Shown here piece by piece: positions 1 through 8,388 of a stretch of 64,000 nt of DNA; position 1 is the first letter of the stretch, and every line of letters begins with the position of its first letter. The position numbers were made by a program, and so were the translations under genes. The notes beneath the pieces are model-generated. The model was not told the origin of the DNA, made no database searches, and was given only the letters and a program-made list of their open reading frames with translations. The DNA is from Devosia limi DSM 17137 (GTDB lineage Bacteria > Pseudomonadota > Alphaproteobacteria > Rhizobiales > Devosiaceae). The stretch is taken from NCBI RefSeq assembly GCF_900128975.1, contig NZ_FQVC01000007.1, positions 124,001 to 188,000 of the forward strand, written 5' to 3'.

Positions 1-1
1 C

Positions 2-553
2 AGTCGCGCGCGCGTGCGCCAGGTGCTGGCCATGCTGGCACGCGAAGGCCTGGTCACCATCGAGGTCAACAAGGGCGCCATCGTGGCCGAGCCCAGCGCC
101 GAGGAAGCCCGCGACATTTTTCACATTCGCCGCGAAGTCGAACAGCGGGTGCTGGAGCGGCTGATGGGGCATCTGGATTCGGCCAAGCTGGTGGACATGT
201 TCGAGCATGTCGCCAAGGAACGCATTGCCAATAATGCCAATGACCAGCGCGAGATCATCAAGCTGTCGGGGGGCTTTCACATCATGCTGGCCGAAATGGC
301 GCAGGCAGACTATCTCTGCGGCCTGATGCGCGACCTGATCAGCCGCACCTCGCTGATTACCGCCGCCTTCCGTGATTCCGACAAGTATAATTGCGGCCCC
401 GACGAGCACGAGGCGCTGCTGCTGCACCTCAAGAACGGTGATCTGGAACGGGCCAAATCGGCCATGGTGCACCACCTCGAGCATGTCGAGAACGAACTCA
501 AGCTCTCGGGCAATATCGAAGCGCCCAAAAGCCTGCGCGACGCGCTGATCTAG
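2..553 (+). CDS. GntR-family (FCD domain) transcriptional regulator, 5' truncated
   Basis: The reading frame is already open at the left edge, so the start lies outside the window. The first visible residues (SRARVRQVLAMLAREGLV, then NKGAIVAEP) are the recognition helix and wing of a GntR winged helix. The rest is the all-helical FCD domain that binds a small carboxylate effector; a domain-typical EHEALL and a later HHLEHVE helix are visible. About 183 residues are present, against 220-240 for the family, so roughly the first 40-50 are missing. It is followed by a small membrane-protein gene and a Pho-boxed importer on the same strand, but no shared control is proven. The family is clear; the effector is unknown. 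Confidence 0.85.
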   Translation, partial: SRARVRQVLAMLAREGLVTIEVNKGAIVAEPSAEEARDIFHIRREVEQRVLERLMGHLDSAKLVDMFEHVAKERIANNANDQREIIKLSGGFHIMLAEMAQADYLCGLMRDLISRTSLITAAFRDSDKYNCGPDEHEALLLHLKNGDLERAKSAMVHHLEHVENELKLSGNIEAPKSLRDALI

Positions 554-576
554 CCGACAGGAGCGGTCCGAGACCC

Positions 577-918
577 ATGGCCCGACTGATCTTTCTCGTC
601 GCAGCGGGCCTGGCACTGTGCAATGGCGGCCTGGTGCTGGGCGGCGCCGCCATGCTGGACAGCAGCACCCTGCTCCTGAGCGCCTTCGTCGCAGGCCTGT
701 TTGCCGCCATTGCCGGGCTGCTTATCATTGTCGAGCACCATTTGACGCGCCTGCGTCGGCTCCTCGGCGATGGCCGGATCGAGCCTGACACATCGGCTTC
801 CCTCGGCAGGCTCACGCTCTGGCTGAGCCTTGCGGCGCTGGGCACTGGCCTCGTCATGGCCATCGCGCTGACGGGCATAGCGCAGCGGCTGGGCGCCGGA
901 ACCGCCGTCTTCGGCTAA
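577..918 (+). CDS. Small hydrophobic membrane protein, function unknown
   Basis: This 113-residue protein has three probable transmembrane helices (about residues 2-24, 28-50 and 74-98). A charged loop rich in Arg (HHLTRLRRLLGDGR) follows the second helix and is probably cytoplasmic. The start ATG lies some distance after an AGGAG at about 557-561, so the ribosome site is not ideal. The gene is 23 bp after the GntR regulator on the same strand and may be cotranscribed with it. I recognise no family and infer no function. Confidence 0.55.
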   Translation: MARLIFLVAAGLALCNGGLVLGGAAMLDSSTLLLSAFVAGLFAAIAGLLIIVEHHLTRLRRLLGDGRIEPDTSASLGRLTLWLSLAALGTGLVMAIALTGIAQRLGAGTAVFG

Positions 919-1017
919 CGGTCTACCGCCTGGCCGCCGCGCGCCCCTGCCCCCCAGTGCAGAACTTTCGGGACGTTGATTTATGAGGTGGCGAGCCTCT
1001 GAAAAGAGTGCAATGCT

Positions 1018-1046
1018 CTGTCACAGAACTGTCACACTTCCGTCAC
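1018..1046 (+). promoter_or_regulatory. Pho box: three 11-bp direct repeats
   Basis: Three heptamers lie in perfect 11-bp register: CTGTCAC at 1018, CTGTCAC at 1029 and CCGTCAC at 1040, separated by AGAA and ACTT. This is the layout bound by PhoB (CTGTCAT-N4-CTGTCAT units). The last unit ends 24 bp before the ATG of the binding-protein gene at 1071. Phosphate-starvation control of the importer is inferred from this. Confidence 0.8.
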
Positions 1047-1070
1047 AATGCCCCATCGAGAGGAATATCA

Positions 1071-2102
1071 ATGCCCCGTATTTCCGCCTTCGGCACGACA
1101 GCCCTGGCTGTCATCGCTCTCGCGGTCCCGACCATTGTCGGCGCACATGCCCAGGACGCGAGCATTTCGGGATCGACCCTGGTTGTTTATACGCCCAATG
1201 AGGAAGGGATGCTGGACAACATCATCCCGGTGTTCGAAGACGCCAGCGGCGTGACCGTCCAGCTGATCACCGCCGGCACCGGCGAGCTCTACCAGCGCAT
1301 CCGCAGCGAAGCCGGCAGCCCGCAGGGCGACGTGATGTTCGGTGGCGGCGCGGCACAGGCCAATGCCAATCTCGAGCTTTGGGGCGAATATGTCTCGCCC
1401 GAGGACGCCGCGATGGTGGCAGCGGGCAAGAACACGACCGGCTTTTTCACCCCCTATCAGGCCGATGGCTCGAACCTGCTCGTCAACACCGATGCAGCGG
1501 CAGCGGCCGGGGTCACCATCGGCGGCTATGCCGACCTGCTGGTCCCCGAACTCAAGGGCAAGATCGCGTTCGGCGATCCCACCGCATCGTCATCGGCCTT
1601 CGCGCAGCTGACCAACATGCTCAAGGCCGTCGGCGGCGACTATGAATCGGCCGCTGGCTGGGACTATGTCAAAGCCCTGGTTACCCAGCTTGACGGCATC
1701 TCCATCGGCTCCTCGAGCCAGGTGGCCAAGGACGTGGCCGCCGGCGAATACATCGTTGGCCTCACCTATGAGCCGCTGTCGCTCAACTTCGTGCTGAGCG
1801 GGGCTCCTGTCGAGATCGTCTATCCCAAGGAAGGCGCCGCTTTCCTGCCGGCAACGATCCAGGTCATCAAGGGCGGGCCGAACCCGGCCGCCGCCCAGGC
1901 CTTTATCGACTTCGTGATTTCCGAAGAAGGCCAGACCATCATCGCCGAGAAGACCGCCGGTCGCCCCCTGCGCGAGGGCGTGGTCAAGCCGGGCCTGCCG
2001 GCGCTTGCCGATATTCCGACCGTCCAGGAAGACGGCCCCTATGTGTCGGCGCACCGCGACGAGATCGTCGGCAAGTATCGCGCGATCCTTGAAGCGCAGT
2101 GA
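1071..2102 (+). CDS. ABC transporter substrate-binding protein, AfuA/Fbp/AEP-binding family, Pho-box controlled
   Basis: This periplasmic protein of 343 residues has a signal peptide (hydrophobic stretch about residues 8-24, probable cleavage after AHA before QDASIS). It is followed by LVVYTPNEEGMLDNIIPVF, the start of the type-2 fold shared by ferric, hexose-phosphate and 2-aminoethylphosphonate binding proteins. A start 63 nt upstream is possible in frame, but ATG 1071 has a GAGAGG site at 1058-1063 and puts the signal peptide at the N-terminus. The three-unit Pho box just upstream argues for a phosphorus compound (phosphonate or phosphate ester) rather than iron. The genes for ATPase and permease follow. 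Substrate specificity is inferred, not seen. Confidence 0.85.
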   Translation: MPRISAFGTTALAVIALAVPTIVGAHAQDASISGSTLVVYTPNEEGMLDNIIPVFEDASGVTVQLITAGTGELYQRIRSEAGSPQGDVMFGGGAAQANANLELWGEYVSPEDAAMVAAGKNTTGFFTPYQADGSNLLVNTDAAAAAGVTIGGYADLLVPELKGKIAFGDPTASSSAFAQLTNMLKAVGGDYESAAGWDYVKALVTQLDGISIGSSSQVAKDVAAGEYIVGLTYEPLSLNFVLSGAPVEIVYPKEGAAFLPATIQVIKGGPNPAAAQAFIDFVISEEGQTIIAEKTAGRPLREGVVKPGLPALADIPTVQEDGPYVSAHRDEIVGKYRAILEAQ

Positions 2103-2141
2103 GGTCTTGATCTTGGCTTTGTCGAACCCAGGAGCAGCCCG

Positions 2142-3227
2142 GTGACCAGCATCGCGCTGCGCGCCTTGCGCAAAGAGTACAATGGCCAGGTCGCGATACC
2201 CAATCTCGACCTGGACATTGCGGACGGCGAGTTCTTCACCCTGCTGGGGCCTTCGGGCTGCGGCAAGACGACCTTGCTGCGCATGATCGCCGGATTCAAT
2301 TCGATTGAATCCGGCACCATCGCGTTCGACGATGTGGTGATCAATGATCGCTCCCCGTCGGCGCGCAATATCGGCATGGTGTTTCAGAGCTATGCCCTGT
2401 TCCCGCAGATGAGCGCCGGCAAGAACGTCGCCTTCGGCCTGCAGACCCGCAATGTCGATCGGGCGGAAAGCGCCCGGCGCGTCGCCGCGGCGCTGGAACA
2501 GGTGCATATGGCCCATCTGAAGGATCGTCTGCCCGGCGAAATGTCGGGCGGCCAGCAGCAGCGCGTCGCCCTGGCCCGCGCCCTGGTGATCCGCCCCGCC
2601 GTGCTGCTGATGGACGAGCCGCTGTCCAATCTCGATGCCAAGCTGCGCGTCGAAATGCGCGACACCATCCGCGAGGCCCAGCGCGAAGCCGGGATCACCA
2701 CGGTCTACGTTACCCATGACCAGGAAGAAGCGATGGCGGTTTCCGACCGGATCGCGGTGATGAATCTGGGCGTGGTGCAACAGGTCGGCTCGCCGGCCGA
2801 GATCTATCGCAATCCGGCCAATCGCTTCGTTGCCGAGTTCATCGGCAAGACCAATCTGATCGAACGCGACCTGCTGCAGCGGAACGGCGCCAGCCTGCTC
2901 GAGCTGGGCGACGGCGTTACGATCGATGTCGGCGCAGCCATCGACCCCGCCGCCACTGGCAAGGTGCAGGTATCGGTGCGCCCCGAAGCCGTGCAAGTGG
3001 GCGATGGTGGCCTCTCAGCCGAAGTGGTGGAAGAAACCTTCCTCGGTTCGCATTCGCAGATCCGGGCGCGGCTGCGCACCGGTGAGACCATCGAGTTCCT
3101 CGAATTCTCGCGCCGCGATGCCTTGTGGGCGCGGGGCGAGCAGGTGTCGCTGCAGCTCAATACCGACATGCTGACCTATTTCGATGCCGCGAGCGGCGTG
3201 TCGATCATGCGGGGAGCAGCAAAATGA
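2142..3227 (+). CDS. ABC transporter ATP-binding protein (phosphonate/ferric-type importer)
   Basis: This cytoplasmic ATPase subunit has 361 residues. Walker A is GPSGCGKTT (about 36-44), the Q-loop is FQSYALFP (about 82), the signature MSGGQQQR (about 134-141), Walker B VLLMDEP and the H-loop VTHDQEEA. The last ~100 residues form a TOBE-type regulatory domain with RPEAVQV. The start is GTG with AGGAG about 8 nt upstream. Its last codon overlaps the permease start by an ATGA, so the two are translationally coupled. It powers the importer of the neighbouring binding protein and fused permease. Confidence 0.9.
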   Translation: MTSIALRALRKEYNGQVAIPNLDLDIADGEFFTLLGPSGCGKTTLLRMIAGFNSIESGTIAFDDVVINDRSPSARNIGMVFQSYALFPQMSAGKNVAFGLQTRNVDRAESARRVAAALEQVHMAHLKDRLPGEMSGGQQQRVALARALVIRPAVLLMDEPLSNLDAKLRVEMRDTIREAQREAGITTVYVTHDQEEAMAVSDRIAVMNLGVVQQVGSPAEIYRNPANRFVAEFIGKTNLIERDLLQRNGASLLELGDGVTIDVGAAIDPAATGKVQVSVRPEAVQVGDGGLSAEVVEETFLGSHSQIRARLRTGETIEFLEFSRRDALWARGEQVSLQLNTDMLTYFDAASGVSIMRGAAK

Positions 3228-4876
3228 AGGTCCCCGGGGACCGGTTCGACGGCTGGACCTCCGTCGCTGTCGCCCTTACCGGCGGCTATCTGCTGCTGGT
3301 GATCTGGCCGCTGGTGATGGTGCTGATCAGCAGCTTCTCGGTCGACGGCGGGATGTCGCTGGCCGGTTTCGAGAAGTTCTTCTCCTCGCGGCTCTATTAC
3401 GGCACGCTGGTCAACAGCATGATGGTCACGGTCTGCGTCACCGCGCTGGCGCTGGTGGTGGCGTTTCCGCTGGCCTATTTCATGACCATGTTCCGCATTG
3501 CCGGCAATCGCACCGTGCAGATGCTGATCCTGGCCTCGATGATGTCGCCGCCCTTTATCGGCGCCTATTCCTGGATCCTGCTGCTCGGCAATAACGGCAT
3601 GATCACGACGTTTTTCCAGGATCTGTTCGGGTTCAAACCGCCCAGCATCTATGGTTTTGTCGGCATCGTGCTGGTGCTGACGCTGCAATTGGTGCCGCTG
3701 ATCTTCACCTATCTGATGGGTGCATGGCGCACCATCGACGTCTCCCTGCTGGAAGCCTCCGAAAGCATGGGCATCACCGGCTGGAAACGGGCCGTCCAGG
3801 TGATCTCGCCCCTGCTCTGGCCCACCGTGCTCGCGGGGAGCCTCCTGGTCTTTGTGCGGGCCTTCGCCGATTTCGGCACGCCCATGCTGATCGGCCAGGG
3901 CTTCCGCACCGTACCGGTGCTGATTTACAGCTCCTTCGTGGGCGAGGTGGGGACCGATACCAGCTTTGCCGCAGCGGTCGCGGTGATCGTCATCGCGGTC
4001 ACTCTCTCGGTATTCCTGTTGCAGCGCTATCTCGCCAGCCGGCAGAAATTCTCGATGACGGCACTGCGCTCCATCGAGCCCAAGCGCCTGCCCGGATGGC
4101 GCGGCGTTGCTGCCCATGCCTATGTATACGGTTTCCTGACGCTGGCGCTGGCGCCGCTGATCGTGGTTGTCGTCAGCTCCTTCCGCAATACGCTTTACGG
4201 ACAGTTCGTCGATGGGTTCTCGCTCGACAATTACGTGGATTCCCAGCGCGACATCATGCGCTATGTCGGCAATACCTTCAGCATCGGGATAACCGCGCTG
4301 GTGATCCTGGTCGTCGTCGCGGTGCTCGTCGCCTACCTGACGGTGCGGCGCAAGGGCGTGCTCAGCAGCACGCTCGATACCATGACCATGGTGCCCTATG
4401 TGGTGCCGGGGCTGGTCATCGGCATCGCGCTGGTCACTGCCTTCAGCCAGAAGCCGCTGCTGCTCACCGGCACCTTCACCATCATGGTGATCGCCCTGAC
4501 GATCCGGCGCCTGCCTTATGCGGTCCGCTCCACCACCGCCTTGATGTATCAGCTCAATCCAAGCATCGAAGAAGCAGCCGTCAGCCTGGGCGCCTCCAAG
4601 TTCCGCACGCTGATGCGCATCATCGTGCCGGCGCTGGCACCGGGCATCCTCTCGGGCGCGATCCTGAGCTGGGTGACCATCATCACCGAGCTGAGCACGA
4701 CGCTGTTCCTTTACAACACCTCGACCCAGACACTGTCGCTCGGCATCTACGCCGAAGTCATCCGCGGCCAACTCGGCACCGCCGCGGCGCTTTCGACGCT
4801 GCTGCTGGTACTGACCATGCTGTCGCTGTTCGTGCTGATGCGCCTGCCGGGCGGGCAGAAAGAGCTGCGGGTTTAG
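3224..4876 (+). CDS. ABC transporter permease, two fused MetI-type modules
   Basis: This inner-membrane protein of 550 residues contains two complete permease halves in one chain. Each half has an EAA loop that docks on the ATPase: EASESMGITGWKRAVQVISP in the first half and EAAVSLGASKFRTLMRIIVP in the second. About 12 hydrophobic segments are visible. Fusion is normal for the FbpB/AfuB/AepW-like group and is not a frameshift artefact. The ATG overlaps the ATPase stop by 4 nt. It ends at 4876, before a strong hairpin. Confidence 0.88.
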   Translation: MKVPGDRFDGWTSVAVALTGGYLLLVIWPLVMVLISSFSVDGGMSLAGFEKFFSSRLYYGTLVNSMMVTVCVTALALVVAFPLAYFMTMFRIAGNRTVQMLILASMMSPPFIGAYSWILLLGNNGMITTFFQDLFGFKPPSIYGFVGIVLVLTLQLVPLIFTYLMGAWRTIDVSLLEASESMGITGWKRAVQVISPLLWPTVLAGSLLVFVRAFADFGTPMLIGQGFRTVPVLIYSSFVGEVGTDTSFAAAVAVIVIAVTLSVFLLQRYLASRQKFSMTALRSIEPKRLPGWRGVAAHAYVYGFLTLALAPLIVVVVSSFRNTLYGQFVDGFSLDNYVDSQRDIMRYVGNTFSIGITALVILVVVAVLVAYLTVRRKGVLSSTLDTMTMVPYVVPGLVIGIALVTAFSQKPLLLTGTFTIMVIALTIRRLPYAVRSTTALMYQLNPSIEEAAVSLGASKFRTLMRIIVPALAPGILSGAILSWVTIITELSTTLFLYNTSTQTLSLGIYAEVIRGQLGTAAALSTLLLVLTMLSLFVLMRLPGGQKELRV

Positions 4877-4893
4877 CACGGCCCGAACCGGTC

Positions 4894-4922
4894 ACGACGG
4901 GCAAATCCACTTTGCCCGTCGT
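4894..4922. terminator. Hairpin between convergent genes
   Basis: This is a perfect 12-bp stem (ACGACGGGCAAA and its complement) with a TCCAC loop. It lies between the permease stop (4876) and the end of the opposite-strand ATPase gene (4936). There is no long T run on either side, so it is a probable but not classical bidirectional terminator. Confidence 0.6.
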
Positions 4923-4935
4923 CCGTCTTCTCCGG

Positions 4936-5649
4936 CTAGTGCGCGGCCTGGAGGTGAACTTCGCCATTGTTCAAGAAGCAGGTCTTGCTGAACACACTGA
5001 GGTCCAAAGGATTGGGCAGGCGCACATCGTCCAGGTCGGGATAGGCCTTGACGGCGGGGTCGTATGACCGATCGATCTGCGCGATGAAGACGATCACCAA
5101 CCCACATTGACGGGCAAAGGCCTTCAGCGCGGCGACCTGATCGGCCAGGGCCGGATTCTCCCGCCTCTGATCGAGCAACTGCAAATAGTCGATGACGACG
5201 AGCGTGCCGACCGGCACCCTTTGCAGCATATTGATGATGTAGTCGGCGCAGATGGCATCGGAGCAATCGAACATGAAGCTCTGGCCGAAGGGCGTCGGGT
5301 CAAAGCCAATCGCGCGCAGGCGCTCCAACACGTCGGCATCGGTATATTCCAGCGTGAAGAACACACTGTGCCTGCCGGACTTGACCGCCTCGGCAGCCAG
5401 TTCGAGGGCCATCAAGGTCTTGCCCTGCCCGGGCCGCGCCGCAACCAGCACCAGATCGCCGGCTGTCAGCCGATCATAAAGCCGGGCGGCAGGCGATAGC
5501 GCCGCATGGCGCGCGGCCAGCAGGCTCCAGCCGCTATAGCCTTCCTGGCTTGCCACGCGATCCAGGGCCTCATGCAGGGGGATGGCCAACTGGCGGGCCA
5601 GGCGCTTGGCATTCTGTTTCAGACGATAGATCGGGGCCGATAGTTTCAT
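4936..5649 (-). CDS. DnaB-helicase-like RecA-fold ATPase lacking the DnaB N-terminal domain
   Basis: The 237-residue protein has Walker A ARPGQGKT (about residues 82-89) and Walker B TLVVIDYLQLLD, followed by a helicase-like sensor VIVFIAQIDRS. This matches the C-terminal ATPase domain of replicative helicase DnaB, but the DnaG-interacting N-domain is absent and the chain is half the usual length. The N-terminal segment (LKQNAKRLARQL, then IPLHEALDRVA and EGYSGWSLL) is a short motif I associate with small accessory proteins of uncertain role. ATG 5649 has AGGAGGT just upstream. It stands alone between convergent and divergent neighbours. It is probably a NTP-driven accessory protein; a true helicase role is unproven. 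Confidence 0.7.
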   Translation of the reverse strand: MKLSAPIYRLKQNAKRLARQLAIPLHEALDRVASQEGYSGWSLLAARHAALSPAARLYDRLTAGDLVLVAARPGQGKTLMALELAAEAVKSGRHSVFFTLEYTDADVLERLRAIGFDPTPFGQSFMFDCSDAICADYIINMLQRVPVGTLVVIDYLQLLDQRRENPALADQVAALKAFARQCGLVIVFIAQIDRSYDPAVKAYPDLDDVRLPNPLDLSVFSKTCFLNNGEVHLQAAH

Positions 5650-5869
5650 CGCAAAACCTCCTATTGCGAGCAATGACAGCAATCCCTCCTTTTGCTTTCG
5701 CTCGAACAGTTGGTTCGATGATCATCTCGTCCTGCATGAATGCTGCTTTCCCAGCGGAGGGGGGAGGCGTGGACCGCGCCAGAATCAAATTCTAGCGCAT
5801 TTCCCGGCATGTTGCGACACCACCGCTATTCGTGCGAGCGTCGCGCTGCGCTGCAGCGGAGGCTGACCC

Positions 5870-6673
5870 ATGCCGACCAATCTCGAGACCGCCATCGCAA
5901 CCATGGCCGGCGTGTTTGGCAGGGAGCCCAAGGTGCGGGCGCTCTATCTGAGCGGCAGTTTCGGCTATGGGCTTGCGGACCGCTATAGTGACATCGACCT
6001 GTTGATCGTGACCGAGGATGGTCCGAGCGACGAGATCGCGGCGCTGTGCCGGCGCGCCATCAGTGCGGCGGGCGACATCGTCCTGTGGTGGGACCGCTCG
6101 GTGCGGCCGACGCTGATCAATGCGATTACCGATGACTGGCTGCGTGTCGATGTCGAGATGGCCACATCGACCCAGCTGGCAGGCCGGCCCCAGAATGCGC
6201 TCAAGGTCATCTTCGATCACGACGGCCTTTACGACACGCTGCCCGACCAGGTTGCCCCGCCGCGTCCTGACCCGAAATTCTTCCGCTGGCAGGTGGAAGA
6301 ATTCATCCGCATTCTTGGCTTGATGCCACTGGCGCTGGGACGCCAGGAATATGTCATCGGCCTGACTGGCGTTTTCATGCTGCGCGCAGCACTGATTGAC
6401 CTGCTGATAGCAGAAGCCGCCCTGCCGCATCGGGGCGGCATGCTGCATCTCAACCGGCAGATCACCGCCGCGCAAAAAACCTTGCTGGCCTCGATGCCAG
6501 CTTTGGAGCCGAAAGCCGAGGCGGTACAGCATGCGCAACTGGCCTATGCGGCGGCATTCCTGCCGCGCGCACGGGTGATGGCCCGGAATATCGGCGCTGA
6601 ATGGCCCGAGCGGTTTGAGGCCGCCACCTGGGCGAACCTCGCATCCAAACTGGGCATTGCCAGGCCATACTGA
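5870..6673 (+). CDS. Nucleotidyltransferase-fold protein
   Basis: The 267-residue protein contains the polymerase-beta-type signature GSFGYGLADRYSDIDLLIV (about residues 27-45). The helix GSxG and the Asp pair (DID) are the metal-binding core of MNT/KNT-like nucleotidyltransferases; a third Asp is probably in LRVDVEM. The remainder is helical and resembles aminoglycoside adenylyltransferase-like proteins, but no resistance function is demonstrated. GCGGAGG lies 8 nt before the ATG. There is no HEPN partner next to it, so it does not look like a MNT/HEPN toxin pair. The substrate is unknown. Confidence 0.7.
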   Translation: MPTNLETAIATMAGVFGREPKVRALYLSGSFGYGLADRYSDIDLLIVTEDGPSDEIAALCRRAISAAGDIVLWWDRSVRPTLINAITDDWLRVDVEMATSTQLAGRPQNALKVIFDHDGLYDTLPDQVAPPRPDPKFFRWQVEEFIRILGLMPLALGRQEYVIGLTGVFMLRAALIDLLIAEAALPHRGGMLHLNRQITAAQKTLLASMPALEPKAEAVQHAQLAYAAAFLPRARVMARNIGAEWPERFEAATWANLASKLGIARPY

Positions 6674-6685
6674 GCGCCGACGCCG

Positions 6686-7291
6686 CTAATCGGCGACCGC
6701 GATATCGGGCACCACGGCGCCGATATTGTAGCCTTCGAGCTGCGCCGTTTCGGTGGTGGGGCCGGCGAAGTTGAGAATGGTGGCGGTGCCCGGGGTCACC
6801 GGGATAACGCGCGAGGGCGGCAGGCCGATGAATTCGTGGCAGGCGGCGCGGATCACCCCGCCATGGACGATGGCGAGCATGTCCCCCGCCCCGCGCCCCA
6901 GCCAGTCGCGCAGACCGTCGGTGATGCGGGCCCGGAATATCTGCCAGGTTTCGGCTCCGGCCGGGGTGAATTGGCCGGCCCGCCAGGCGTGATAGTCCTC
7001 GGCCCGTTCGGCGATCAGGTCGGCCTTGATACGCCCGGTCCACTCGCCCATGTCGAGCTCGCGCAGACGCGGATCGCTGGGGCATTCGCCATGGCCGATC
7101 AGCTGGGCGGTCTGGCGCGTGCGCCCCAGATCGGAGGAGACGCTGCGGGCCGGCTGCAAGGCGCGGGCGAAGCCGACAAAGCGCAGCGCCTGCTGGATGC
7201 CGCGCTCGGACAGGTTGGAATTGTCCTGACCTTGCAGGCGTTGCTCGGCATTCCAGGTGGTTTCGCCGTGGCGCAACAGGATCAGTCTCAT
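6686..7291 (-). CDS. Histidine phosphatase (phosphoglycerate mutase-like)
   Basis: This 201-residue cytoplasmic enzyme starts LILLRHGETTWN, with catalytic RHG at residues 7-9. The second catalytic His is in AIVHGGVIRA, and the conserved Glu is in RELDMGEW. It removes phosphate from a small metabolite. It is the last gene of a five-gene operon (rpiR-type regulator, binding protein, permease, ATPase, phosphatase). Its ATG overlaps the ATPase stop by 4 nt, so it probably acts on the imported substrate, which would then be a phosphorylated compound. That last step is inference. Confidence 0.85.
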   Translation of the reverse strand: MRLILLRHGETTWNAEQRLQGQDNSNLSERGIQQALRFVGFARALQPARSVSSDLGRTRQTAQLIGHGECPSDPRLRELDMGEWTGRIKADLIAERAEDYHAWRAGQFTPAGAETWQIFRARITDGLRDWLGRGAGDMLAIVHGGVIRAACHEFIGLPPSRVIPVTPGTATILNFAGPTTETAQLEGYNIGAVVPDIAVAD

Positions 7292-8388
7292 CGGGCAACC
7301 CTTTCGCCGCCGGTGGTGAATACAGCGTCGGGATCGCGCAGGAAGCTCAGCTCGATCGGATCGCCGGGCATGGCATGGAAATAGCCATCGACCATGCCGG
7401 TGATGCGCACGTCGCCGACCATGGCGGTGACCATGGTCTGGCCGGCAATCGGGGCGGCTTCCGAGAAGGTGGCGGCCAGCGAGGGGCGCCCCTCGACACG
7501 GCCAATGCCGATGTCCTGGGCCCGGAACAGCAATTGGGCGCTGTCGAGATTGCCGGCAATGGCGGCATCGGCCAGGGGCAGATCGCCATAAATCAGCTCC
7601 GCTCCCCGCCGGACAACCGGCAGCAGGTTGGCCGGCGGAGTGCCCAGGAAGGTGGCCACGAACGTGGTCGCCGGCTCGCGCAGCAGATCAATCGGCGCGC
7701 CGAATTGCTCCACCCGGCCAATATTGAGCACAGCGACATGGGTCGCCATGGTCATGGCCTCGACCTGATCATGGGTGACATAGACCGAGGTGGCGCCGGT
7801 GGCCCGGTGAATGCGCATCAGTTCGCTCCGCATTTCGATGCGCAGCTTGGCATCGAGATTGGACAGCGGTTCATCGAACAGCAGGATCGAGGGCTTGGGC
7901 GCAATGGTGCGGGCAATGGCGACGCGCTGCTGCTGGCCGCCCGAAATCTCGGCGGGGTAACGGTCGCGCAAGGCCGAGATCCCGAGCAGCGCCAGCACCT
8001 CGTTGACCCGGGCGTCGCGATCCGCCTTGCTCCATTTGGCGACCTTGAGCGGCCAGGAAATATTGTTGGCCACGGTCATGTGCGGCCAGAGCGCATAGCT
8101 CTGGAATACCAGACCGGCATTGCGCTGACGCGGATCGGCGACGACCCCGCCGGTGCCGCTGGAGACGGTGTTGCCGAGAAAGCTGATCTCGCCGGCGCTG
8201 GGTTCATCGAGCCCGGCCAGCATGCGCAGCAGGGTGGACTTGCCGCAGCCCGAGGGGCCGACCAGCACGAGGAAGGCGCCCTTGGGGACGGCGATATCGA
8301 CGTGATCGACGGCGGTGAAGGCACCGAATTGCTTGACCAGATCGGTGATCTTGATGGCATCGGCGATGCCGGCAGGTTGGGCGGTCAT
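7288..8388 (-). CDS. ABC transporter ATP-binding protein (second ferric/phosphate-ester-type importer)
   Basis: This ATPase subunit has about 366 residues. It shows Walker A GPSGCGKST, the Q-loop VFQSYALWP, the signature ISGGQQQRVAIAR, Walker B ILLFDEPLSNLD, the H-loop VTHDQVEAM and a C-terminal TOBE region. I chose ATG 8388, which overlaps the permease stop (ATGA) and has GGAAA upstream; an in-frame ATG at 8400 is the alternative. It is coupled at the other end to the phosphatase gene by another ATGA. Confidence 0.88.
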   Translation of the reverse strand: MTAQPAGIADAIKITDLVKQFGAFTAVDHVDIAVPKGAFLVLVGPSGCGKSTLLRMLAGLDEPSAGEISFLGNTVSSGTGGVVADPRQRNAGLVFQSYALWPHMTVANNISWPLKVAKWSKADRDARVNEVLALLGISALRDRYPAEISGGQQQRVAIARTIAPKPSILLFDEPLSNLDAKLRIEMRSELMRIHRATGATSVYVTHDQVEAMTMATHVAVLNIGRVEQFGAPIDLLREPATTFVATFLGTPPANLLPVVRRGAELIYGDLPLADAAIAGNLDSAQLLFRAQDIGIGRVEGRPSLAATFSEAAPIAGQTMVTAMVGDVRITGMVDGYFHAMPGDPIELSFLRDPDAVFTTGGERVAR

